Notes: a model not told the origin generated them from the letters alone. A DNA stretch of 64,000 nt from Sphagnum compactum (GCA_965153455.1 OZ234499.1:11714271-11778270); one strand, 5' to 3'; numbered from the stretch's first letter, positions 1 through 11,510 are shown. Program-made: numbers and translations.

Positions 1-2810
1 AGCAATGTCTAAAGATTTTAAGCCTCAAAACACAAACTATTTTTATGTGCCTAAACCAAAACATTGGCCCCCTTCATTTCCAAAGAGCATATTTTGTTCA
101 TTTCTTAATCAACTTGAACGATTTTTGTAACTTTGGATGCACTAATTTTAGATTTACAAAACTTATTTTAAATTCAAAGGTAATGAAGCAATGCCAAGAT
201 ATTTGTATGTTTTTATTACTAAATGTTGAGTTGTAGGTCTATTTACCAATTTGTCCTACTATAATTAAGTTAATTACCAAACTGAGGCCTATGATAAGGC
301 CATAGGATTTTAAGCATGACATTTTAGTGAATTGAACCTTGAAGTACATATAAGATACCCATGAATCGTGGTTGTCATTGAGTTCGAAAATCTTAAAATT
401 GATAGAATAAACATTTTGAGAAGAATCACTTTTGTTTTTATTTTGCACTTAAACATGATAAGCTAGGTAGATTGGCTGATGAACAAACACTTAAAGCTTT
501 GAATAAATGCATTCACTCTCCCATCACTTTCAACTTTGGAGATTCAAAGGCTTTAAAAAAACCTTTCACCTAGAACATCAATAGCTTTTTTAAAACTTCC
601 ATTTGGATTTGAAATAATCAAGATAAAATTTCCCAAAGTAGGGGGTTTGAAAAAAATAGTTCAACTTCTTATGAACACATATCCTTCTATGTGCAAGTAG
701 AGTGCACCTTGTCGCTAAACATGCGAAACTTCAAACACAAATAATATCCTTGCTATTTCTAACCAAAGTGGATTTTATTCCAAACAATTATATTCACAAC
801 AACAATACTTGTGAATAGGTATGATTTGTCTTTCAAAAAGTGAAAAATGAAAATTGTGAGGAGTGATTTGGGTAGTAGTTAGGTCAATAATTGAACACTT
901 AATGTTAGAGAAACACAAATTTATAAAAATCCTTTTGTTGCCTTTGGAGGTGAAAATAATGTTGTCTTCACCTAGCACATCCAATGTTACAAAAATCATT
1001 GAAATCCATTAAGAAGTGATCAAAATATGCTTATCAAGACATGCTTTATGGAAGTGAAGGGGATGAATGTTTGTTAAATAGTTCATGTTTTGTAACTTAA
1101 GATCTTTGAGCATTGTTCTATTGCAAATGAAGTAAGGGTCCATAAACATATGGGACTAATTGCATTTGGGGCATCTGATACAGTAGCATTAGGAAGAGTC
1201 CCGAAAAGATTTACATTAATTGGCAACATGTTGGAGAAATATTGTCGAAATTGCAAAAAACAAGTGAAAAACTATGCCAAAACAAAGCATTATGTCAACA
1301 TGTGACAAAAAAATTTAAAGAATTGTCTCTGGTAAAAACGGTGAACTGTTAAAGTGAGGACAACACCACACTCCAATGCTTTTCATGTCGCTATGTCATT
1401 GAAGAGATTTCCATTCATTTGTTTTATGGTGGGTAAGGCCTAGGGGTGCGGAATTTCTTAGAGCATCTCCACAGGTGCTCAATATGTCACTTTGAATAAT
1501 AAAATTCAACATCTAAAATTTAGCTGTTTTTTAATTGGCAACCCCACCAATAAAACTGTAACTGGAACTACATGTATATGGGGACTACTAATAGCAAACC
1601 ACCAAGACCAATCATTATGATCGACCAATCAAAAATCTTGCGCTGCACTTAGGTCCAATTTATTAGACTTTTTTTTGGAGGCGCAGAACTGTGTTGCGGC
1701 GTTTACCCAATTAGCAATGCCGATGAAAGAAGCTTGGGTCCAAAAGAAAAAGAAAATGGCAAACTTACTCGCACATTAAGCAAAAAAGCAAAAAAAAAGA
1801 GAAAAAAAGAAAAACACTACCAATAACTCAGTTGCAACGACACAAGCATCAAAGGAAGGAAGGAAGGAAGGAAGGAACGATTCCGTATTGCGAGACCGAT
1901 CATCGATTCCCAAGCGGAACAATGTATTTAGATAATTAAGAGCAACAGTAGAAGTAATAGTAGTAGTAGTAGTAGTGAAGAGAGTGCAAAAGCCATCTTA
2001 AGATACCATAGCCAAATATGCTATCATTAGAAAATACAATAGCCTTGATCCCCACCTGTAAATATGAAAAATTGGACAATATAAAGTGAAACTATTTTAA
2101 TGTCATAACTTGGGCCAATCACTATGACCAAAAAAATAAAATAATCATTTCCTTTTGTTGGCCCTTTTGGAGATCTCTTTATTCTATGGGAGATGTGCAT
2201 ATTTACAAGTTCAAATTCAGTCTCACTTTATGTAGAGATAGTAAAGGATTCTCTACAGGGCATTATATCGGCAAGTTTGGCTAAATATACTTATGGATCA
2301 TCGCCACTGCAGCAAGATCACAAAATTGAAAGAATAAAAATAACACTAGTTTAACTCCAATATATGCTACAAATTTTTTTGTTTGAAAAATTTGGATAAC
2401 ATCACTGGTTGTTCAATGGTGATCAATTTTGATTCTTCAATTGTTCCTAAAAGAATGGCAACGATTTGCAGTTAGTTCAATGTGCAAATTCCATTGAAAT
2501 CAAGCCCAAAATGGTTTGATATCATTAGATAAACAAGCAATGACACATTTCATTATGATCAATATGAGAAAAGTATAGTAAACTCAAACAATTGTCACCT
2601 CTTTCTTAGGGAATTAACTAATCAATGAAAATTTGGTATAGAATTCTCCTAAATAAGTTTGAGATTATGACATGAAATACAATAATTGAGCTAACCTTAT
2701 GCATTCTCTATCACAATAATATGTTATGATGATAGAAAGGATAGGATAACTTTGTGTTTTATTTTGGTGCAAAGGAAGTCTTGAACTCTTAAGATTTCAT
2801 TTGAAGGCAT
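1..2810. other. AT-rich intergenic DNA, no gene recognised
   Basis: No open frame in this stretch looks like a known protein, and reading frames are broken every few tens of codons on both strands. Visible simple repeats are a GGAA run near 1855-1877 and an AGT/TAG run near 1948-1977. It lies downstream of the carotenoid dioxygenase pseudogene that begins near 2819 on the minus strand. Confidence 0.6.
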
Positions 2811-2818
2811 GTCATTCA

Positions 2819-4680
2819 TTAATTCAAATGCAAGAGATTATTGAACATTAGATACGTAGGAGAAAAGATAGGTGTGTCAAAGAAATAATTCATACTCATT
2901 TTCTCATCGTATACAAAACAAATGAGGTAGCCATCGTCTTCAAGGATATTCTTGTCAGCAGTACGAGGGACAAAAACAGCTTCGGATCCCCATTGCCCAC
3001 TTTCATGAAGAAACAAACCTTTGATATTCCCCTCAACTTTCAAATCACTCGTGCTGAGATCAGGTTCCAAAGACAAATCATACTTAATGATCCCAACAAT
3101 CCTTGTCGTCGTGGCATCAGATAAACATCCATGTACATACCGTTGCTTCCTGCCAAAATTGGCAAAAGTTTCATTATGTTTTCTTCAATGTGGCATGGGC
3201 GCATGCTATTGCAGATTAACATGTCTAAGTCATACCCACCTCTGATAATGATATACAGAATCCACTTATACATCAAATCTCTAACAAAACAACAAACGAG
3301 AACACTTGAAATGGTGTGATGTGAAGTTAATACAGAGCATCTAAAAATCCCATAACCTTCCTTACCTGCCAAGGTACTGTTCATTGATCGTTGGAAAATC
3401 AACAATCAACGTGGATAGTTGCCTCTGTTGTACTTGTTATGTTTTGAGGTTGATCCTGAACCCATACCTATTGCCCCCAAAAAAATTATTCCATTAGTCT
3501 GCTAGCAAGTAGAGACAAATCAATGGGAAAATGTAAGAATTTGAATCCAACTTAGTGGTAATACCAGAGATTGGTCCAAATTTCAGCATTTACCATTTGA
3601 ACTCCAAAGGAAGATCCGCCAAATGGGAAAACGTGTGATTAAATTACTATACAAATTCCTTAAATTTCACATGATGCTTGAGAAAAAGGACTTACAATTG
3701 AGATTGTGAATCCTTCTCTTTTTTATAATTGACAAATATGCCAATATTGAGCCTTGGCACTCGACAAGATAACATTACAACCTCGTCGCCCTCTTCCCAT
3801 GCATTAGCTAAAACAGCACAAAAACAAGCTTCAATATAAGTTTATGTCCTAATGATGTATCTATAAATTCTTCTTTGCAACTTCACCTTGCAATTAATGG
3901 CCACAACATTGTTCTTATTTCATATCATGTTCTAGATGTCGTTATTCATGGTTAGTGAATTGTGATCAGCACCTTGAATCATAACAGAGTACCATGCCTT
4001 CAAGATCAAGGTATAACTACAAACATCCAATTTGGATCACATTTGAACTCAATATGACATATGGGTATGTTAGAAACTGACAATCCACTGCACCCAATTA
4101 GGTACATACCATTGTGGGAGACCAAACAGGTAGGGATTGTGAACCAGCAGATTTGAGAATCATTTTTGGCATATCGGAGGAGTAATCCCAAGCGTGATTG
4201 TTTGCTCGGGTTAAACTTGATTACATGCTCTCCTCGGCCCATGTTCTGAATCATAAAATGTCATGATTCCAATGCAAAGTTTCAGACAAAATTGTTTTGA
4301 ATGTCAAGTTCTCCTAAATATCTAATGACCAATTATTATATCAAATCATATATATATATAAAGATAGTTTTAGTGGGGAGAATAAATTATGTATTTATTT
4401 ACTTATTTATTTCTTATTTTCTTTTGGCTTGAGCTCTGCAAATCTTTACTCCTAATTGATATACACACCTTAGCATCTGTAACTAGAGAGAGATCCATGA
4501 AAATGGCATAGTTCTGCGTGATGGGAAAATCATGCATGACAACACTCTCTTTTAGAGTGATAGGCACTGACTACATCAGAACTCCCTCTTTGGAGAATAT
4601 CTCATAGGTGAGGTATGGATGCATCATTTGGCAGCTGAAAGCAAACATTTCCCCTGGCATCACAAGAAGTCATTTGTCAC
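2819..4680 (-). pseudogene. Carotenoid cleavage dioxygenase (CCD1-like) pseudogene
   Basis: Family enzymes are non-haem iron oxygenases that cut carotenoid double bonds to give apocarotenoids. Five exon-like blocks read in order on the minus strand. About 4665-4470 gives PGEMFAF, then MHDFPITQNYAIFMDL. About 4250-4106 gives MGRGEHVIKF and LLRYAKNDSQI. About 3830-3710 gives ANAWEEGDEVVMLSCR. About 3465-3373 gives VDFPTINEQYLG, and 3153-2880 gives RKQRYVHG, then GSEAVFVPR and EDDGYLICFVYDEK. GT-AG borders join cleanly at HN|ANAWEE and YLG|RKQRY. Two in-frame stops break it: TAG at 4573-4571 and TAA at 3439-3437. The 5' third and the last exon with the conserved PYGFH histidine region were not found, so it is truncated at both ends. 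It is most likely a dead copy; the splice joins are inferred by family pattern. Confidence 0.85.
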
Positions 4681-4689
4681 ACAAGAAGC

Positions 4690-6900
4690 AAACTTACTAG
4701 ATCTCTAGGATGTCTTTGACAATTCAAGGTGAGAAAAGTCTGTGATCAATGATGTACACACATTGTTACTTGTCGTCAAAACTTGCACAGGTTCTTTTAG
4801 TGTAGTTGTAGGTAGCCTTGCATAGCATAATAGCCTGACGAGCTTTTAGAAAAACCTAATGCCCATGGAGGTGGGCTTTTTGTTTTGTTTTTTGAGAAAC
4901 CCATTGTCTACAATATGGTACTTGATTGTTTCTTACTAATTAATATGGTATGCCCTTCATGTGACTTGAAGCCTCTTTTACATGAGTCCGAATTATGAAT
5001 AGCTAAGGAACATGCCCAAAGCTTCAAAATTATTAGTTGTAACTTGCTTTGGGTGCAATCCCTGTGGTTAAACATAGAGAATACTATAAGGGAGAAGGTG
5101 GTGGCTTCCCCCAAGTCTAGACCATGGTGAGTCTTGTGAGTCATGTATGTCTATGACTCATCTGTGCACCAAAAGTGCTCAAATTACATGTTAATCAACT
5201 TGTTGTTTGATTTGTGTAAATTTGTGTGAATAATTGACCCACTTGTTACTCATCCTAATTCCCATCCTAAAGTTCCAGCATTCCCCTTTACTTTTGAAAT
5301 GTTGCAAACTAAGGAGCATACCCTAATTCCTTCTTATGTTGTTTTACCTTTAGATTCGTAATTATGTTTGTCAAAGAATTTGGGGGTGCATCATGTATAT
5401 ATCCCCATTATGTTACAAACCTCAATTCTTTGTGGGGGAATGAACATAATATTTATTACATATGCATGATGCATTTCCTTTGTTTTACTAGATCTTTTCA
5501 TAGGATTTGAAACAATAGCTAGTTCAACAAAAAAGAAAAAGATGGCAAATAAAGCAAATAACAAATAGGAGAAAAAAAAGAACTAAATAGGTATGAGAAT
5601 AAGGTTTCATAAAATATCTCGTAAAATCCCTTTCATTGTGGCATGTGGTGAGCTTCCCCCGATGTGTTATTCTTCACCATTTAGGCTTTTTAGGTGAAAT
5701 TAAGGGTGGTGCATGGTCGTTGTGTAACTCTTAATCTAATTGTTGCAAGCTTTAACAATAAGTTGTTTCAAATGAACTCCTTAATACCTTTTGTCATTTT
5801 GTGTTCTCTTCTATTATGATCTTGAATAATAAAGTTGAAAGTAAACTTCCCCATGTTGCTCTCCTTTTACCATATTTTTTTGTAAGTGCAAGTGATGATG
5901 TCATGGTCATCTTTCAACTCTTAGTGTTCCTAGAAGCTTTGTCAACAACTTTTTTAATGTGAACTCCAAACCCCTATGATCTTGCACATGCTTTCATTGT
6001 TATCTTGCATAGAAATACCCTCATTGTTATATAAACCATCATCGTCAATGATAGTAGAAAATGAAATTCCTTCATTTTCCCATAAACCATAATCTTTAAT
6101 GATAATGGGAGGTTTAGGGTATTTTGAGAAAACAAAACAAAAACCAAAGGATCATTAGTTTCAAATATTTCAAAAACTTCAAAGAATGATTGGGTTTCAT
6201 GAAAAAATTGACAAAATTTTAAGCAGTTATTTTTTTAAATCACAATTGTACATAATAACTAGGTGTTTTTAATTTTATAACCATTATTATATATTAAAAC
6301 CTAATATTTGATTCTTTTGATAATTGTGGATATCAATTCTAATACCTAGCTTGATGCATGGTGGGGGTTTTTGTGTGATTTTTTAATATCCAACCCACAT
6401 TGTTAATATGTATATTTCGCAAACCATAATCTTCAATGGTAGTGAGAGAAGTATTGAAAAGTGAGGGGGGCAATACCCCCATTTTGTTATATTTTTAAAT
6501 TCTTTGTGAAAAAAACAAAGTATGCAATGTGTTTTACATTTGCACAACTCGTTTTACACATAATCAAATAACTTTACACAATTATAGGCTTACATTGAAA
6601 GTTTGCATAATCCTGCAAACCAATGTAATTATCTGGTTCAAAATCATTTATAACATTCCTAAAAGTATGTATCAGAAACACCAAACAGAAACAAATCCTT
6701 TTAAAGCAGATGCTTCAACCAAGAAAATCAATGAATTGGAACGGGAAGTGGAGTAGATTCAAAGAGACTCACAAAGGGAAGGGGACCGAGTCATGAAGAC
6801 TAGTTGTGAATGATGGCTGGAAGAAATTAAACTATGGGGTCCAAGGCTCTTTAAGTTCACCCAAAGTCTTCAAGATTCTGCATGCAAATGCAACGATCCA
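4690..6900. other. AT-rich intergenic DNA with small degenerate repeats
   Basis: No supported gene. Short related stretches containing an AAACCATAATCTTCAATG-like core recur near 6035, 6085 and 6422, which suggests a decayed local repeat. Minus-strand frames around 4908-5144 are open for 78 codons but I do not recognise the product. Confidence 0.5.
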
Positions 6901-6964
6901 TCGCGTTCGGGGAACAGTGGCTTCGAGGGTTATTGCGAAAGAGCTCTGATGAACGCGGTAGTCG

Positions 6965-7135
6965 CGCGTTTTGCGCACCGCGTTCAGAATATTCCACCCA
7001 ATGTGTTTCACAGCTGTTTCCGCGTTGAGAATATTCCACCCAGTGTGTTTCATGGCTGTTTCCGCTGCCGGTAGTGTTCTCCGCCGTGTCTCCATCCGGT
7101 TTAAGAAGCTTCCTCCCAACGTGTTTCCGGGTCGG
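6965..7135 (+). repeat. GC-rich direct repeats upstream of the kinase
   Basis: A unit of about 48 bases with the core AATATTCCACCCA and TGTGTTTCA occurs twice in tandem, at about 6965-7012 and 7020-7066. A more diverged third copy (CTTCCTCCCAACGTGTTTCC) lies near 7108. The stretch is rich in CpG, unlike the AT-rich flanks, and precedes the kinase start by 0.6 kb. It may be part of the promoter. Confidence 0.6.
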
Positions 7136-7340
7136 AAGCGTTCTCCGTCTCTTACTCTCTGTCTCGCGTTCACTGGTATGAGCTGCCTATGCGGGTCTCC
7201 TTCCTTCCTTCAAAAGACTTCTTCGCAACTCAGGTTTTGGTTGAAGCTCTTCTAGCGAGTCACGGCGATCTTGATCTATCTCAAGCTCCATAAAATAGGT
7301 ATGTTTTTGCTGTTGAAAGAGTCTTCTCCTTGCGCCTGAA

Positions 7341-7515
7341 CTTGTCTCGTTTTTGCTCTCTTCCCCTGTCCAAAAATCTTTTTTCTTTCTTTGATTGCAC
7401 TTGTCTTGTCTCGTTCTTGCTTTCTTCCTCTGTCCAAAACTCTCTTTTCTCTCTTGATTGCACTTGTGTCGTTCTTGCTTTCTTCCCCTGTGCAAAACTC
7501 TCTTTCCTTTCTTCG
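7341..7515 (+). promoter_or_regulatory. Pyrimidine-rich tandem repeat in the kinase leader
   Basis: Three imperfect copies, about 55-62 bases each, follow one another. Each contains CTTGT..CGTT.TTGCT and CCTGTCCAAAA, ending in TTGATTGCACTTG in the first two. The block is almost pure pyrimidine on the plus strand and ends about 150 bases before the kinase ATG. It looks like a 5' untranslated leader or core promoter (CT-rich Y-patch type). Its role is inferred from position and composition only. Confidence 0.55.
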
Positions 7516-7667
7516 TTACACAGTGTAGTCAGAACTAGTGTTCTTGTTGCAGTCTCTGTCAAGTACTATCTTTCAGTGCTTGCTCTCTCGTTAGTTGTCC
7601 CGGGTTGATCAACCCTAAAACAAGTCTCCAGTAGCCATCTCTCATAGCCTTAATCTTGATTCCAGAC

Positions 7668-10187
7668 ATGGACTACATAGATTCGAAAAGCGTCGGTGGT
7701 CATGTGGAAAGCGCAGAATACGTGTTGGCCTCTCATTTTGCTGCAGTTATGCAAGTACAGACATCTGCAGTTGTGCACTCCTCGCCGGGCGAAGACCAAG
7801 AGCTGAAGATAGACACTTGTGCCCTCGGCAGCGGCAGCAGCCCGAGCTCCGAGTCGGAGCGGAAGAAGGACACGTCTACTACAACAGCACACAGTACAGA
7901 GTTGCCGACTACTGAGGCTATGACGTCAAGAGGAGGAGTAGAACCCATGTATTCCGGCTCAGCACCTAAGTGCGAGTGGACTGAGACTCTGCCGGAGGAG
8001 GAGGATCCAAGTGGTGAGGAGACTAATGTAAATGAGGAGGACGAGCAGGCTATGACAAGAGGAGGAGTAGAACCCATGTATTCCGGCTCAGCACGTAAGC
8101 TCGAGTGGACTGAGACTCTGCGGGAGGAGGAGGATCCAAGTGGTGAGGAGACTAGTGTAAATGAGGAGGACGAGCAGGCTATGACAAGAGGAGTAGAACC
8201 CATGTATTCCGGCTCAGCACGTAAGCGCGAGTGGACTGAGACTCTGCGGGAGGAGGAGGATCCAAGTGGTGAGGAGACTAGTGTAAATGAGGAGGACGAG
8301 CAGGCTATGACAAGAGGAGGAGTAGAACCCATGTATTCCGGCTCAGCACGTAAGCGCGAGTGGACTGAGACTCTGCGGGAGGAGGAGGATCCAAGTGGTG
8401 AGGAGACTAGTGTAAATGAGGAGGACGAGCAGGCTATGACAAGAGGAGGAGTAGAACCCATGTATTCCGGCTCAGCACGTAAGCGCGAGTGGACTGAGAC
8501 TCTGCCGGAGGAGGAGGATCCAAGTGATGAGGAGACTAGTGTAAATGAGGAGGACGAGCAGGCTATGGTAAGAGGAGGAGTAGAACCCATGTATTCCGGC
8601 TCAGCACGTAAGCGCGAGTGGACTGAGACTCTGCGGGAGGAGGAGGATCCAAGTGGTGAGGAGACTAGTGATGATGAGGACAAGGAGCCTACGACCTCAG
8701 GAAAGGTTCCAAGTAGTAAGGAGGACGAGGAGGCTACGACGTCAGGAGGAGTATTTTCCGGCACGGAACGTACGTGCTATTGGACTGCGATTCTGCCGGC
8801 GAAGGAGGAGGATCCAAGTGGTGAGGAGACTAGTGATGATGAGGACAAGGAGCCTACGACCTCAGGAAAGGATCCAAGTAGTAAGGAGGACGAGGAGGCT
8901 ACGACGTCAGGAGGAGTATTTTCCGGCACGGAACCTACGTGCTATTGGACTGCGATTCTGCCGGCGAAGGAGGAGGATCCAAGTGGTGTGGAGACTGGTG
9001 TAAATGAGGAGGACGAGAAGCTTTGTTTCCGCTTAGTGCCACGAATATCTCCATCAGAGCTTGAAATTGTGAGGGAACTCTCAGAAGGGGGTCAGGCCAA
9101 AATTTTCGTGGCCAAGTACTTGAAAACTGGGCAAGATGTGGTTGTGAAAACATATATAAGAGGTAAAGTTCAAGCGGGCGAGTTGCAGAGGCAAATGGAA
9201 ATGGTGATGACAGCTTGTGAAAAGAGACACGAGTCTGGCCTTTGCCGAGTGATTGGGGTGTCACTGGATGAGGAGGGAAGAGTATCCATAGTCATGCAAC
9301 TTATGGATGGTGATCTGCGGGATTTCATTAATAGCAATCCGGTTCTTGACTATGGTGACAGACTCGGACTGATGAAAGCAATTGCAAGTGGGATAAAAGA
9401 ACTGCACGGATGCGGATTCATACACAAAGACCTCAAGGCTTCCAACATACTTTTTTCTAGATCAGTAGGTCGACCTGAAACGAATAAACTTCTAGTAGAA
9501 AAGTATTTTCGAAGTGACACCCCCAATTACCGTCAGATGACAGTAATTCTCAACCGTGACAGCATGGTTTATCACATTTACACCGGAGTATTTGACGTTA
9601 GAGTTGGGGACTACGAGAGCTCGGATGGCGTCGTGGGGACAGGGTTTTATAGGGCACCTGAAGTGCTGCGAGCATTACGGGATAAAACAAAAGTCGAATG
9701 TTCAGCTGCTGTGGATGTATATGGTTTTGGCATGGTCTGTTACGAGCTCCTCACTGGGAAATATCCTTTTGAAGGCCATCCTCTGGCAGACTACGATCTT
9801 GTTCTGTCGGGCAAAAGACCTGACCTTTCTGATGAGCCGCCATGGATGAGAGAATTACTGCACCGCTGTTGGGATGAGGATCCTCACCAACGGCCTGGAT
9901 GGGATGAGATCCTTCAAATATTAGGGGAGCAGTTATTCCTTTGGAAGGACAGCGACTTGAGTAGACCTTTGGAAGGAGGGCGCCGACCTTCGGAAGGAGA
10001 GCGACTGGTTAGAGGACTCAAATGTTGTTGTGCAAGATGTGTGGCCACCATGGAAGCTACATTAGGTTTGTTCAAGACTTTGATCAACTTCATTTTGAGA
10101 AAGTTTAAAAAGTTGGTTCAAGCAACGGTCAATAATATCATTGGGCACATACGATCCACAATTGAGCCCAATAGCACTTTTGGGTGA
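7668..10187 (+). CDS. Intronless TKL-like protein kinase with acidic tandem repeats
   Basis: This is an intact 839-residue frame from ATG 7668; the open frame extends 12 bases further up without an ATG. Residues 1-85 are low-complexity. About 85-335 is six near-identical 42-43-residue repeats (core VEPMYSGSARKREWTETL, then EEEDPSGEET and VNEEDEQAM). About 335-445 has two copies of a 56-residue unit ending CYWTAILPAK. The kinase domain runs from about 465 to 760. It has glycine-loop LSEGGQAKIF, lysine 494 in VVVKTY, HKDLKASN with Asp588, DYE at 648-650 where most kinases have DFG, RAPEVL at 662-667, and DVYGFGMVCYELLTGKYPF. The fold resembles plant tyrosine-kinase-like Ser/Thr kinases. The C-terminal tail has a cysteine cluster CCCARC and a basic stretch, possibly for membrane contact. 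Substrate unknown. A broken paralogue lies at 17.3-18.2 kb, and a Harbinger remnant follows directly. Confidence 0.9.
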   Translation: MDYIDSKSVGGHVESAEYVLASHFAAVMQVQTSAVVHSSPGEDQELKIDTCALGSGSSPSSESERKKDTSTTTAHSTELPTTEAMTSRGGVEPMYSGSAPKCEWTETLPEEEDPSGEETNVNEEDEQAMTRGGVEPMYSGSARKLEWTETLREEEDPSGEETSVNEEDEQAMTRGVEPMYSGSARKREWTETLREEEDPSGEETSVNEEDEQAMTRGGVEPMYSGSARKREWTETLREEEDPSGEETSVNEEDEQAMTRGGVEPMYSGSARKREWTETLPEEEDPSDEETSVNEEDEQAMVRGGVEPMYSGSARKREWTETLREEEDPSGEETSDDEDKEPTTSGKVPSSKEDEEATTSGGVFSGTERTCYWTAILPAKEEDPSGEETSDDEDKEPTTSGKDPSSKEDEEATTSGGVFSGTEPTCYWTAILPAKEEDPSGVETGVNEEDEKLCFRLVPRISPSELEIVRELSEGGQAKIFVAKYLKTGQDVVVKTYIRGKVQAGELQRQMEMVMTACEKRHESGLCRVIGVSLDEEGRVSIVMQLMDGDLRDFINSNPVLDYGDRLGLMKAIASGIKELHGCGFIHKDLKASNILFSRSVGRPETNKLLVEKYFRSDTPNYRQMTVILNRDSMVYHIYTGVFDVRVGDYESSDGVVGTGFYRAPEVLRALRDKTKVECSAAVDVYGFGMVCYELLTGKYPFEGHPLADYDLVLSGKRPDLSDEPPWMRELLHRCWDEDPHQRPGWDEILQILGEQLFLWKDSDLSRPLEGGRRPSEGERLVRGLKCCCARCVATMEATLGLFKTLINFILRKFKKLVQATVNNIIGHIRSTIEPNSTFG
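7917..9000 (+). repeat. Coding minisatellite inside the kinase gene
   Basis: Six copies of a 126-129 base unit (about 7917-8668) are followed by two copies of a unit of about 168 bases (about 8669-9000). Copies differ by only a few bases. One unit lacks a single GGA codon, so every length change is in frame. The shared segment GAGGATCCAAGTGGTG links both unit types, which suggests that the second arose from the first. The near-identity points to recent expansion. Confidence 0.9.
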
Positions 10188-10424
10188 CCATCTAAGTTGA
10201 TCCCAAATTTGGATTAGCACAATTTCATTATGTACATGAAGCATGATAATGTAATGATGTATAATGCATTCATGTGAAATTGGAGTAAGAGTGTCTTATG
10301 TGATAACGACATTTTCATTGTGTCCTACATTAATGTTTTATGTTCATAATGAAATTCAATGACCCACTATTGAGGATGAGCTAATCTATGTAGGCAAATA
10401 TCTCAATTTTAGGGATATCTTGAA

Positions 10425-11510
10425 CTCATTGATTGGAACTCTTAATAAAATCAAAAAGCCTTAAAATGATGACACCCATAGGAATTGGTATAATGCACAT
10501 AAGAAGATGTATTGCATGAACAACATGATGATGGTGGATCATTACAAGTTGGGGTGGGTGCAAGAATGAGCGGACCAATGGCCTACAAGAAATTACCATT
10601 TTTTTAGTCCAAAAAAAGGTATTTTTTGTGGGTTAAAATGAATTACAAAGGTTTTCCATTGGTTCCTTGAACATGTTTTCCATTTAATCTAAAGCCCATT
10701 TAGAGGTCCCCTTTTTTAATACATGTGCACAAGAATAATCCAAAAACATTTTTTTTCTAATATTTTATGGACTTTTGAAAAATCCCTATTTTTTAACTTG
10801 TTTAAAAGTCCATAGGTCAAATCTTACAAATGTCATCATGTAAAACTTTTCAAACTTAGTTTTTAAATATATTATCTAACAAAATCAAGTCCCTAATCAA
10901 CACATCATAAATGATTGGACCATTTCAAAGTCCATATAAAAAATTGTTGTCAAGATTACAGTCCATAATGTTCGACTTTGAAAGTTCATATTTTTTGTGT
11001 TTTTTTTATTATGGGAATTAAATAAATGGAATAAATACATATTCAAGTTGGTATCCTTAAACTAAGTCCCTATGGGAAAAAAATTACCTATCAAATATAT
11101 ATGATCATTAGAATGACAAGCACTTTACAAAAAAATTCAAAAGTCCAAAAATTGGTCCATTCATTCTTGCACCCACTCGTTGTTCATTTATTTGAATCTT
11201 AAATACCTAAGGTCATCATTCCACGATGTGACCACCCTATGCCAATTTGACATCTATAAAAACTAGCCCCAATTTTTGTACACATGGACGAGTACTTGAA
11301 ATACATGTTGTGGGACCCCAATTATATGGGCCCATGTATTTGATGCACCACATTGGGAAGCATGAACTCACCCTTTGTGCAACTATTGAAATACTTTTAA
11401 AGGCTACAATATAATGCATGTAAAGTATGAGGTAAAAGTGAAATGGTTAGTGAAGGTTTGAAACACAAGTGGTGAATCAAAAACTTTCACATTTATAAAC
11501 AATTCCCTAC
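10425..11510 (+). mobile_element. PIF/Harbinger transposase remnant, interrupted by an insert
   Basis: The two parts at 10430-10550 and 11177-11510 are colinear with the transposase remnants at 15.6-17.2 and 18.3-19.6 kb. The first part reads WYNAHKKMYCMNNM and VDHY. The second has YANLTSI and then MHHIGKHE after a frame change. The family pattern is that of HARBI1-type DDE nucleases, which cut and paste Harbinger elements. Stops and frameshifts abolish coding. An insert of about 620 bases with terminal inverted repeats splits the copy just after VDH. It starts about 240 bases after the intact kinase stop codon. Confidence 0.75.
10554..11176. mobile_element. MITE-like element with terminal inverted repeats
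   Basis: The left end GTGGGTGCAAGAATGAGCGG (10554-10573), continuing GACCAAT-like, is matched in inverse orientation at 11151-11176 (ATTGGTCCATTCATTCTTGC then ACCCAC). The ends pair over about 26 bases with two or three mismatches. The interior is AT-rich and non-coding, so the element is non-autonomous. The related transposase copy at 16.9-17.2 kb is uninterrupted at this point, which marks the boundaries and shows a later insertion. I cannot fix the target-site duplication, so the superfamily is undetermined. Confidence 0.75.

Noticed and set aside
4908-5144. 78-codon minus-strand frame
   Set aside because: No motif I can name, and no start or splice context; the phrase pattern may be repeat-derived but I cannot support a call.
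7733-8764. 343-codon open frame on the minus strand
   Set aside because: It is the mirror of the kinase's tandem coding repeat. The repeat unit has no stop in that frame, so the frame stays open; composition is serine-rich low complexity.
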